Assembly: GCA_964399965.1 (NCBI GenBank)
Contig: CAYNRX010000040.1
Span: 1-20,982 of the forward strand
Direction: 5' to 3'
DNA from: UBA1381 sp964399965
Lineage (GTDB): Bacteria; Bacillota; Clostridia; UBA1381
DNA: 20,982 bases
In this document: one piece after another, positions 7,289 through 13,171 of the stretch
Layout of the letters: the number at the start of each line of letters is the position of its first letter
Numbering within the stretch: position 1 is the first letter of the stretch
Notes under the pieces: generated by a model
Told to the model about the DNA's origin: nothing
Seen by the model: the letters and a program-made list of their open reading frames with translations, nothing else
Databases searched by the model: none
Position numbers and translations under genes: made by a program

Positions 7289-7616
7289 GACCGAATACCT
7301 CCGTTTCCTTAAGCATAGTTGCGTATTCTGAAGGGTCAATGTCAGACAGCTTGCTGCCGCCATGTTTTGCGATAAGCTCGCGTACCTGCGCCCCATAACC
7401 ATCACGGCTTTTCGATGCAAGCACCGCACGGATGTCTTCCAAGCGGATGGTTCCCTCAGGCTGTACTTTTTCTGTAGAAACTACTTTCTGCGTTGACTCT
7501 GCGGCAGATTCGGCGCCGGGATCACCGCTTGTCATTACTTCAGCTATAGTCTGTAGGTCATCTGCAATGGCACGGATATCTTCAACAAGTGCGAGTAACA
7601 GCTTGATTCTGCTCAT
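7278..7616 (-). CDS. Small phage protein preceding the DUF2800 nuclease
   Basis: This 112-residue protein has a helical N-terminus (RIKLLLALVEDIRAIADDLQ), a low-complexity Ala/Ser/Glu linker near 30-55, and a C-terminal block, LEDIRAVLASKSRDGYGAQV, then RELIAKHGGSKLSDIDPSEY. That block recurs at the ends of small proteins beside phage recombination genes. No enzymatic motif is seen. AGGAGG lies 8 bases before the ATG. The gene overlaps the DUF2800 start by 11 bases, so the two are likely coupled in translation and function, perhaps as a nuclease accessory factor. That function is inference. The stop is TAA. Confidence 0.75.
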   Translation of the reverse strand: MSRIKLLLALVEDIRAIADDLQTIAEVMTSGDPGAESAAESTQKVVSTEKVQPEGTIRLEDIRAVLASKSRDGYGAQVRELIAKHGGSKLSDIDPSEYATMLKETEVFGHAT

Positions 7617-7659
7617 CTGCGATTCCTCCTTTCCTTTGACTCTTGTTTATGGGTTTCAT
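7582..7659 (-). CDS. Possible 25-residue leader peptide of the replication operon
   Basis: An ATG at 7659 is preceded by AAAGGCGGTGATACAG, a near-ideal ribosome binding site. The frame encodes MKPINKSQRKGGIADEQNQA plus five more residues and ends at a TGA inside the next gene, overlapping its start by about 35 bases. The codons for RKGGI are themselves the ribosome binding site of the 112-residue protein, so translating ribosomes could open or occlude that site. It may be a leader peptide or chance. The product is too short to judge by content. Confidence 0.3.
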   Translation of the reverse strand: MKPINKSQRKGGIADEQNQAVTRTC

Positions 7660-7699
7660 CTGTATCACCGCCTTTCTGCAAGGGTCTCCCCCTTACAGG

Positions 7700-7734
7700 T
7701 CTTCCGTCAAAAGGAAACTGTCTGATTCGTACCC
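7700..7734. repeat. 35-base leader repeat, copy B (replication operon)
   Basis: This is the partner of 3315-3349, with 28 of 35 identities and the same length. On the minus strand it starts 9 bases after the terminator's T-tract and precedes the replication genes, so both copies sit between a hairpin and the first gene of an operon. The conserved ends are GGGTACGAAT and CTTTGACGGAAGA-like (here TTTTGACGGAAGA). No -10 box accompanies it, so it is not itself an evident promoter. Confidence 0.75.
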
Positions 7735-7742
7735 CCTGAAAC

Positions 7743-7784
7743 AAAAAAATCCGCACCGCTCTCAAAATAAAGAGAACAGTGCGG
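7743..7784 (-). terminator. Rho-independent terminator
   Basis: On the minus strand CCGCAC pairs with GTGCGG, an inner TCTC pairs with GAGA across a small internal loop, and the stem is followed at once by ATTTTTTT. This is a textbook intrinsic terminator. It ends the tail-lysis transcript about 280 bases after the endolysin stop. It also lies between the candidate promoter at 7869-7898 and the replication genes, so for that transcript it could act as an attenuator. Confidence 0.85.
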
Positions 7785-7789
7785 TATGT

Positions 7790-7998
7790 GTTCCGGTTGT
7801 TCCGAAAGTGCCACATTTTCTTATATATTAAAAATGTATATATAACATATAGTTACTTCTATTTATTTATAATATATAATAATTGGAACAGTTGTCACGG
7901 AAAGTTTAACATAATAGAAAATACGAGAAGATGGGAGGTTCCATTGCTTTCGTTCCACGTCTGACTGAATAGGAACAGGTACAAGATTTTTTTGTTCC
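7790..7998. repeat. Cluster of seven GTTCC/GGAAC words
   Basis: GTTCC occurs at 7790, 7799, 7938, 7952 and 7994, and its complement GGAAC at 7885 and 7972. That is seven copies in about 210 bases, where chance predicts fewer than one on both strands together. Two copies share a longer form, GTTCCATTG. The copy at 7885-7889 lies in the spacer of the candidate promoter. They could be half-sites for a phage repressor. No HTH repressor gene of the CI type is in the window. Confidence 0.45.
7869..7898 (-). promoter_or_regulatory. Candidate sigma-A promoter for the replication operon
   Basis: On the minus strand GTGACA (7898-7893; 5 of 6 to TTGACA) is followed after 18 bases by TATTAT (7874-7869; 5 of 6 to TATAAT). 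Transcription would start near 7862 and run some 80 bases before meeting the intrinsic terminator. A GGAAC word lies in the spacer. The surrounding A+T richness makes chance matches likely, so confidence is modest. Confidence 0.4.
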
Positions 7999-8061
7999 AT
8001 TGTTTCAAATCAAACCAAAAATCCTAATAGAGGAAGTTTTCATCAACAGGCATATAAATAC

Positions 8062-8862
8062 TTATTCCCCCGTACCGTCCCACCGATGGTCGTACACACC
8101 GGCTCTGTCGCAGACCACAAACACCCGCAGCAGCTCGTCTGTAAGGCCAAGCTCGCCGTGTTCATTGCCCTTGAGCAATCCCTTGTCCATCATTTTCTGA
8201 ATAGTCGGTCGCGCCCATGAGGGCATATTTTCGTCCATATAGTTATATATCATTTTGCTGTTCAGCTTATCGACTGCTGTTTTCAATCCGGATAGCTCCG
8301 CTTTTAATTCTTCATATTCCTTGTTCATAAGTTCCTCACTTTCCACACCCGCATAATCGAGTGCCCAATATCCCAATATCCTGCTGTAGTTGCGCTTGTA
8401 CGACTTCCGGCACACAGCGCCGCCGTTGGCTATCACCGTTGCCCCGGCAGATGTGTTACCCTCGATGGTGTGCACATATATTTTGTCGTAACCGCTCACG
8501 AGTCCCGTGTGGCTTGCCGTACCGGATGCATTACCGAATATCACGACTGCACCGACAGACGGCTCCTGCGACCATCTGCCCTGTGCTTTCGCCTTAGCAA
8601 GCCCTGTCGGACAATACACATACGGATAGTGACCGAGCAATTGCGCAGCCTTATCCTTTCCAAAAGCCTGTACCAGACACCATGTGACAAAGCAGGCGCA
8701 CCATGGCTGTCCTTGATAATCGGGCTTTATCTCAGCCCAGTATTTTGTGTAGTTCTCAATCCCCGCATTGGCGGTCTTATCATATAAATCCGTATTGTCA
8801 CATTTTTCGAGATAGCCGACCTCACTCGCGGCAATCGACATGACCTTTTCAACCGCACTCAT
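8062..8862 (-). CDS. CHAP-domain endolysin with C-terminal wall-associated module
   Basis: This 266-residue amidase/endopeptidase should cleave host peptidoglycan at lysis. The CHAP domain (about 5-170) shows the catalytic cysteine in PWCACFVTWC (Cys55), the histidine in ASHTGLV (His118) and an acidic/amide partner in IEGNT (Glu134, Asn136). There is no signal peptide, so it depends on the holin encoded just upstream. A helical linker (about 178-203) leads to a C-terminal module at about 205-258 (IYNYMDENMPSWA, then DKGLLKG, then DRAGVYD). A close copy of this module ends the tail protein at 15133-15834. The start is the ATG at 8862, with GGAGG 6 bases before it and the holin's TGA one base upstream. 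A longer frame to 8892 is open but lies inside the holin gene. The stop is TAA. Confidence 0.92.
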   Translation of the reverse strand: MSAVEKVMSIAASEVGYLEKCDNTDLYDKTANAGIENYTKYWAEIKPDYQGQPWCACFVTWCLVQAFGKDKAAQLLGHYPYVYCPTGLAKAKAQGRWSQEPSVGAVVIFGNASGTASHTGLVSGYDKIYVHTIEGNTSAGATVIANGGAVCRKSYKRNYSRILGYWALDYAGVESEELMNKEYEELKAELSGLKTAVDKLNSKMIYNYMDENMPSWARPTIQKMMDKGLLKGNEHGELGLTDELLRVFVVCDRAGVYDHRWDGTGE

Positions 8863-8863
8863 G

Positions 8864-9052
8864 TCATCCCTCCAGTTCCGGCAGACCTGCAACGCTCGTT
8901 AAGAGCGACAGCACACCTGCCAATGCCGCTGCAGACGCTACCAATGCCCAGTGTACATCGCCCAAGGCAACCGATGTACCTATGGTTGCAACAGCCGTCT
9001 GCGCCACTGTTTTAATTGCCCGTATTCCCGCCGCTTTTATCCAGTCTAACAT
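8864..9052 (-). CDS. r1t-type phage holin
   Basis: This 62-residue membrane protein forms the lesions that let the endolysin reach the wall. A short amphipathic start (MLDWIKAAGIRAIKTVAQTA) is followed by two hydrophobic stretches, at about 17-31 and 35-55, split by GDVHW. This pattern and the RAIKTVAQT and SLLTSVAGLPE segments fit the r1t holin family. AGGAGG lies 8 bases before the ATG. It is placed between the XhlA-like gene (4 bases away) and the endolysin, the standard lysis-cassette order. The stop is TGA. Confidence 0.88.
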   Translation of the reverse strand: MLDWIKAAGIRAIKTVAQTAVATIGTSVALGDVHWALVASAAALAGVLSLLTSVAGLPELEG

Positions 9053-9056
9053 AATA

Positions 9057-9374
9057 TCATCCTCCTATTCCTATCCTGCTTAACAAATATCCAAACATAG
9101 CACTGGCGGCAACAGTTATTAGTGTGCCTACAAACGACCGCCAATTCTTGCCGTCACGGTTCTCGAGTGCCTTGAGCCGCTTGCCCTGCCGTTTCTGTTC
9201 CTCAAGCATAAGCTTCATATTGACAGCAAGCTCCTTTATCGATGTATCGAGTTCATGCAGCTGTTCAACGCTGTGTTCGAGAAGCTCCAGGCGCTTATTT
9301 AAACGCGTGTGTTCCTCCTCCATCCTGCGCCGAAATTCCTCATGCTCGGCGCGTGTTATCGGATTGTCCATCAT
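9057..9374 (-). CDS. xhlA: XhlA-like coiled-coil membrane lysis protein
   Basis: This 105-residue protein has a long charged coiled coil at about 5-75 (EEFRRRMEEEHTRLNKRLEL onward) and one C-terminal membrane segment near 82-101 (SFVGTLITVAASAMFGYLL). It matches the XhlA family, which in PBSX acts with the holin in lysis. Two adjacent ATGs are possible starts. AGGAGG lies 4 bases before the first and 7 before the second, so the second (9371) may be used. The gene overlaps the stop of the fibre gene and precedes the holin by 4 bases. Confidence 0.8.
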   Translation of the reverse strand: MMDNPITRAEHEEFRRRMEEEHTRLNKRLELLEHSVEQLHELDTSIKELAVNMKLMLEEQKRQGKRLKALENRDGKNWRSFVGTLITVAASAMFGYLLSRIGIGG

Positions 9375-10273
9375 ATCGCCTCCTTATTCTCCAATGCCGC
9401 TACTCTCTGTAACAGAGAACTGATGGCGTTTCCGCCCACAGAAATCGGTACACCGTCCACATAAATGTACTCGCTCAAATCGTCCCCGTTCTTGACGTAG
9501 TAGATCATATTTTCCTCCGCATCGCAGAGGTTTGTTATCCTAATATTATCAAAACACACAGTATCGTCCACAAGCCATGTGTAGAGCGCAATACCCGTCA
9601 CATCGCATTCGCTCCTGTAGCTTATCTCGGCTTGTATGATGTCGGTGGGATCATCCTTTGCCGCAACACTGCAGCTGAGAGTTCTGTCTTTGGCATTAAA
9701 CTCAATATCGCAGTGCAGCCATTTGCCGAAAAACGACTCATGGACGCCACCGGAGCCGTTTATGTAAAACGTGTTTGATGTTGAGCTGAATAGATCGAAT
9801 GCGATCCCGTCCGGCTCATATTTAGTATCCCCGTTCTTTTGACGCAGTGTGCTTAGTTCACCTATAGAAACACGCATACGTCCGTTGTTGACGAACAGTA
9901 CATCAAAGCTCATATTGAACCGGGTCAAGCCCCGCAGCTCGTCCGACAGATCAAGCTCCGAATACACTATCGAAGATGCGCCAATCGTGGAACTTGCGCC
10001 TGCCGCGCCTGTGGAGCAGATACGCTGATACTTGTTTCCGCTTTCCTCATTAACGGCTGATATGCCCTTTACAGTGCTGCCTATTACGGGAACACTAAAC
10101 TGTGCTTTGTAGTCCTCAAAATCAAAGATCCTCGGCACATTGGGCAGTGTTCCGATAACCTGCCTTTTTAAATATCCCTCCGATAAGATGTCCACACTGT
10201 TCGCCTTTTTCTCCACTTCCGCCGCAAGCGCGTCAAACTCCGCAGCAGTTGCCAAACGTATATCCTCAGCCAT
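9371..10273 (-). CDS. Fibre-type or receptor-binding protein with predicted jelly-roll domain
   Basis: This 300-residue protein sits at the end of the tail operon just before lysis, a usual place for host-recognition proteins. The first 35 residues are a helical EFDALAAEVEKKANSVDILS segment like fibre attachment regions. The central part (about 45-245) is beta-rich, with a FDFEDYKAQF opening, FNMSFDVLF, FFGKWLHCDIEFNAKDRTLS and CFDNIRITNL. That layout resembles concanavalin/LamG-type carbohydrate-binding domains. The end (QRVAALENKEAI) is a short coil that could trimerise it. The fold is inferred from pattern, not from a confirmed hit. Its ATG overlaps the upstream TAA by one base (TAATG), so it is coupled. 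The stop is TGA. Confidence 0.6.
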   Translation of the reverse strand: MAEDIRLATAAEFDALAAEVEKKANSVDILSEGYLKRQVIGTLPNVPRIFDFEDYKAQFSVPVIGSTVKGISAVNEESGNKYQRICSTGAAGASSTIGASSIVYSELDLSDELRGLTRFNMSFDVLFVNNGRMRVSIGELSTLRQKNGDTKYEPDGIAFDLFSSTSNTFYINGSGGVHESFFGKWLHCDIEFNAKDRTLSCSVAAKDDPTDIIQAEISYRSECDVTGIALYTWLVDDTVCFDNIRITNLCDAEENMIYYVKNGDDLSEYIYVDGVPISVGGNAISSLLQRVAALENKEAI

Positions 10274-10863
10274 TATTCAGTCCCTCCCTGTGTTCTAAGT
10301 GCTTGTATCCTAAGCGCCAATTCGGTTATCGCATCCCTCAGACTGTACTCCTTTTCCTCTTCAAAGCTGTCTGACACTTCATCATTAATATAAGATATGC
10401 TCCACGGCGTAGCACCTCCCGCTTCATATTCTCCAACAGTCACAATACCCAGATCCGCCGATGTAAGGATATTTCCGCTGATGTCTATTGTATCATAAAT
10501 ACCATAATGCTCGTCCCAGCGCAGAACGCCCGAGCTGTCTATATACAACGTAATATATAGCTGTATCTGCGTGCCGGGTGCGCCCGAGATGGATCCGTGA
10601 TACGCTCCGAACTCTGCGTCACCATATGTTGTCTTTACCGACTGAAGCAGCGAATTGAAACCCGATGTAGTTCCATGATAAAACGCGCCGCTGCCCTTCG
10701 CAGAGATAACCTCAAATGATCCCGGCAAAGTTACCGTTTTAAGCTCTGTATCATGCGACTTAAGCTTCGCATCAACCGCTTCAAACACGGTATTCAGATC
10801 CTCAACATTGATCTCATCGCCGTCCTCCGGCAAATCCCACTTGTAATTCTTGCTCTGTCTCAT
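10273..10863 (-). CDS. Tail-fibre-like protein downstream of XkdU
   Basis: This 196-residue protein begins MRQSKNYKWDLPEDGDEINV, followed by EDLNTVFEAVDAKLKSHD. This is the 'ENY.L..P...D.INVEDLN.NF..IDA.L' signature found at the N-terminus of many Bacillota phage tail fibres. The rest is beta-rich and glycine-rich (GAYHGSISGAPGTQIQLYIT) and ends in a short coil (AITELALRIQALRTQG). It is in the XkdV position, after XkdU. The start is the ATG at 10863 with AGGAG 5-6 bases before it. A longer frame to 11049 only runs back through XkdU. It probably anchors or forms part of the fibre with the next gene, with which it overlaps by one base. Confidence 0.7.
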   Translation of the reverse strand: MRQSKNYKWDLPEDGDEINVEDLNTVFEAVDAKLKSHDTELKTVTLPGSFEVISAKGSGAFYHGTTSGFNSLLQSVKTTYGDAEFGAYHGSISGAPGTQIQLYITLYIDSSGVLRWDEHYGIYDTIDISGNILTSADLGIVTVGEYEAGGATPWSISYINDEVSDSFEEEKEYSLRDAITELALRIQALRTQGGTE

Positions 10864-10876
10864 ATTCTCTCCTTCC

Positions 10877-11506
10877 TTACAGCATCCGCGCATACGGCAC
10901 ATTATCCACATATGCCACGTAAGCGTTTGCGCCATCTTCACGCAGATATACCGCACCGTTCTCAACATACAGCCACGTCCGTCCGTCATAGACCTTGATA
11001 CCGCTCCATGTAAACTGATGAGCGTTTGCCCATATGCCGAGCTTATCACGCATATCCGCCCATGTATTTTTCATAAACTCATAGTTTATCAAAATGTGCG
11101 CAGGCTTTAACTCGTCTATCGTTGCCCGTATCTGCTCAAAATTATATGGCTGTCCCTTTCTGCCGCTGAAGATTATTGTTACGGTGTAATTCTCATAGTC
11201 CTCTTCGATCGTACAGCCCGTCTTATCATAATCGGTAACGATGCGCTCAAGCTCCGACAATGTCAAAAGCTTTGTGCCCTGCAGACGTGACATTACCCTC
11301 GCTCGCTTTGTCTCCGCATCGGCGCTCACGGGCGCAAGTCCAACATCCGCCTCATGCCTTGTAAAATCCGCGGTCGTTGCTATAAACAGATCCCTGTCAA
11401 GCTCCGATATATCCGCACCAATCCGCTCAAGCGCCGTTGTTATGACGGCATACAGATCATTCACTATCTGCGACTTTCTGTAATATCCGGGAAGCATATT
11501 TATCAT
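10877..11506 (-). CDS. xkdU: DUF2313 (XkdU/YmfQ) tail protein
   Basis: This 209-residue baseplate component of the P2 gpI/YmfQ group connects the baseplate wedge to tail fibres. Support includes LPGYYRKSQIVNDLYAVITT at the start, LFIATTADFTRHEADVGL, the RVMSRLQGTKLLTLSELERI block and YNFEQIRATIDELKPAHILI. The C-terminal part adds strands around WSGIKVYDGRTWLYVENGAV. The ATG overlaps the TGA of the baseplate J gene (ATGA), and translation is probably coupled since no strong ribosome binding site is seen. The internal Met4 is another possible start. The stop is TAA. Confidence 0.85.
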   Translation of the reverse strand: MINMLPGYYRKSQIVNDLYAVITTALERIGADISELDRDLFIATTADFTRHEADVGLAPVSADAETKRARVMSRLQGTKLLTLSELERIVTDYDKTGCTIEEDYENYTVTIIFSGRKGQPYNFEQIRATIDELKPAHILINYEFMKNTWADMRDKLGIWANAHQFTWSGIKVYDGRTWLYVENGAVYLREDGANAYVAYVDNVPYARML

Positions 11507-12528
11507 GACAGCACCACACTCCCCAATACGGGCACCGAGCCGTCCGGTATCGCAATATTTGCCGTGCCACCGTTTATCTTCAACTGCGAATAGTCCTCCA
11601 CGCCATCGACCGACAATATCAGACTGCCTATCCTTGCATACGACACGTATTCCTTCTCAAGTGCGTATTCGGCAAGATAATCTTCTATCGCTTCCTCAAC
11701 TGTCTCCTGTACGTCCGCACCGCTTGATACGATAAGTGCTGCCGATACATTTACCGTCAACTGCGCCGCACTCACGACAGTCACACTTGCGCCGATAGGT
11801 CTGTTTTCCTCAATATGCGCCGCAACCTCGGCTATAAGCGCCTCATCAGCGGGCTGTGTGTTGGAATCGGTGATAACGACCTTTACTGTGCCGGGACCGT
11901 TCCAGAGCGGCAGCACCTGCACATCGCCAACGCCTGAAATCTCTTTTGCCCATGCGATATAATCGTTTACATTCCCACTCGCGTTCGGACGCGACACCTT
12001 TTCAAAGTACCGCTCTCTCAGTTCCTCATCCGTCTCCGCGTCATAGCCGCCCTCGAACGGCTCGGTATTCGTCACCGTATACACGCCCGGCAGTGTGACG
12101 GGAAACCTGCTTATCTCTCCGGCATCAACATTTCCTGCCGCACCGCCTGTTATGCAGGTCGCACTGACATCGATAGTGCCGCTTTCGGGAATAGATACCG
12201 TCTCATCAACGGCGAATAATATATTATCAGCCGCCACCTTCGCACCCACTCTTATGACCTCTCCGGCTCTGCCTGTTATGGTCACCGTGCCCTTGGCGTA
12301 CTCCGCCGCTCTGCGCTCCAATCCCTGCTCTGTGGCTTTCCTGTCAAGGTGTTCTCCCGTTGCCGTGAGGGCGAACGCCGCGTCCGGCAGAGTTTCCATG
12401 TCGTTTGACAACACATAAAGCCGCACTGCAACAGGCCGCAGCAGGTCATAAAAGAACGAGCCGACAGATTTATCATAATCGTCAGGCACATACGCAAGCA
12501 GGCTCTCATGTATTTCATTGACCGTCAT
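11503..12528 (-). CDS. xkdT: Baseplate J-like protein (XkdT)
   Basis: This 341-residue protein is close to the 348 residues of PBSX XkdT. Baseplate J proteins form the wedges around the tail hub and transmit the contraction signal. Visible family blocks are DDYDKSVGSFFYDLLRPVAV, GEHLDRKATEQGLERRAAEY, the GTVTITGRAGEVIRVGAKVA strand pair, the FEGGYDAETDEELRERYFEK signature, and PIGASVTVVSA. The start is the ATG at 12528 (MTVNEIHESLLAYVPDDYDK), with GGAG about 10 bases upstream. A longer frame to 12561 is open but unsupported. It overlaps XkdS by 14 bases upstream and XkdU by 4 downstream. Confidence 0.92.
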   Translation of the reverse strand: MTVNEIHESLLAYVPDDYDKSVGSFFYDLLRPVAVRLYVLSNDMETLPDAAFALTATGEHLDRKATEQGLERRAAEYAKGTVTITGRAGEVIRVGAKVAADNILFAVDETVSIPESGTIDVSATCITGGAAGNVDAGEISRFPVTLPGVYTVTNTEPFEGGYDAETDEELRERYFEKVSRPNASGNVNDYIAWAKEISGVGDVQVLPLWNGPGTVKVVITDSNTQPADEALIAEVAAHIEENRPIGASVTVVSAAQLTVNVSAALIVSSGADVQETVEEAIEDYLAEYALEKEYVSYARIGSLILSVDGVEDYSQLKINGGTANIAIPDGSVPVLGSVVLS

Positions 12529-12889
12529 ATATGTACGTCTCCTCTCCATATACAGTCTCAAGTGCGATCTCGACTGCCAAAAGGTCTTTTTCTCTGCTAA
12601 GAGATATAGATTTAACCTCGGTTATATCCTCATTCCGCAAAAGCGCCGTCTCGATCTCGCGCTTAAGCTCCGACTGCACAAACGCGGCGCTGTAGCCTTT
12701 TCCGATAACAAGATCCTCTATATTGGCGCCGTAACCCGTGTCCGTGTATATCGCATACCTATTCAGCTGTGTTCGGAGTATCTTTTCGATCCACACCTTG
12801 AGCGCGTCAACGCCGGACACCGTCACAGGATCGCCGTCCTCCATGACAAAATCACAGACTTTGAAATCGTATAAAAATGTATCTTTCAT
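12515..12889 (-). CDS. xkdS: DUF2634 (XkdS) baseplate wedge protein, gp25-like
   Basis: This 124-residue protein is of the T4 gp25/DUF2634 type, a small baseplate wedge subunit. Visible blocks are DGDPVTVSGVDALKVWIEKI, LRTQLNRYAIYTDTGYGANI and an alpha-beta end with LKREIETALLRNEDITEVKS. The start is the ATG at 12889, because MKDTFLYDFKVCDF is the expected N-terminus. A longer frame to 12943 lies inside the upstream gene. The ATG overlaps the upstream TGA by four bases (ATGA), and a GGGGTGG stretch lies upstream. The stop is TGA. Confidence 0.85.
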   Translation of the reverse strand: MKDTFLYDFKVCDFVMEDGDPVTVSGVDALKVWIEKILRTQLNRYAIYTDTGYGANIEDLVIGKGYSAAFVQSELKREIETALLRNEDITEVKSISLSREKDLLAVEIALETVYGEETYIYDGQ

Positions 12890-13170
12890 ATAACCACCCC
12901 AATTGCGATAAACCTTGCGGCACTGCCGCTTTCCGATATGCACGGCAGGAGAATGACCTGTTTCCCGAGATTGACATACTCCGTATACGTGTCGTGCTGC
13001 ACCGTCTCGAAAATATCAAACACCGCTATCACCTTATCGGCGCCGATTTGAACCCTGTCTCCAAGCTGTATTTTCAGTTCCGGCAGCGATGTTATCGTGC
13101 CTATCATAGGTGAGTATTGGTTCGTTTCCATGCCCTTTATCCTCGCCGCCAATTCCGTTACTCCGTCCAT
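12886..13170 (-). CDS. xkdR: DUF2577 (XkdR) tail protein
   Basis: This 94-residue protein is small, beta-rich and hub-associated. Visible segments are VTELAARIKGMETNQYSPMI, then GTITSLPELKIQLGDRV, and the C-terminal GKQVILLPCISESGSAARFI. This OB-like pattern fits DUF2577, the PBSX XkdR slot between XkdQ and XkdS. AGGAGG lies about 7 bases before the ATG and overlaps the end of the XkdQ frame. Its start is one base past the hub gene's TAG, which supports that TAG as a real stop. The stop is TGA. Confidence 0.8.
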   Translation of the reverse strand: MDGVTELAARIKGMETNQYSPMIGTITSLPELKIQLGDRVQIGADKVIAVFDIFETVQHDTYTEYVNLGKQVILLPCISESGSAARFIAIGVVI

Positions 13171-13171
13171 G

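Larger units (their letters stand above)
7785..8061. other. AT-rich gene-free interval between lysis and replication blocks
   Basis: These 277 bases separate the endolysin stop from the terminator and are much richer in A+T than their surroundings, especially 7815-7885. They hold the candidate promoter and the GTTCC/GGAAC cluster described separately. One 45-codon frame runs from an ATG at 8000 to a TAA at 7863 on the minus strand (MEQKNLVPVPIQSDVERKQW at its start), but it has no ribosome binding site and I do not recognise it. I see no RNA gene here. Confidence 0.5.

Noticed and set aside
7289..7429. Upstream extension of the DUF2800 frame
   Set aside because: It lies inside the preceding gene and has unlikely composition. 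The ATG at 7288 has a good ribosome binding site and the expected family N-terminus.
7613..7816. A 67-codon frame across the terminator and leader repeat B
   Set aside because: It has no ribosome binding site, runs through the intrinsic terminator stem, and shows no family resemblance apart from the short peptide shared with repeat copy A.
7863..8000. A 45-codon minus-strand frame in the AT-rich gap
   Set aside because: There is no ribosome binding site before the ATG, it overlaps the candidate promoter, and I do not recognise the product. It is mentioned only under the gap entry.
7785..8061. Gram-positive SOS boxes (GAAC, four bases, GTTC)
   Set aside because: The GGAAC/GTTCC words are not arranged as this palindrome at any place in the gap; the closest, at 7886, fails in the second half.
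10864..11049. Upstream extension of the 196-residue fibre-type gene
   Set aside because: It runs through the XkdU gene in another frame. AGGAG directly precedes the ATG at 10863 and the fibre anchor signature starts there.
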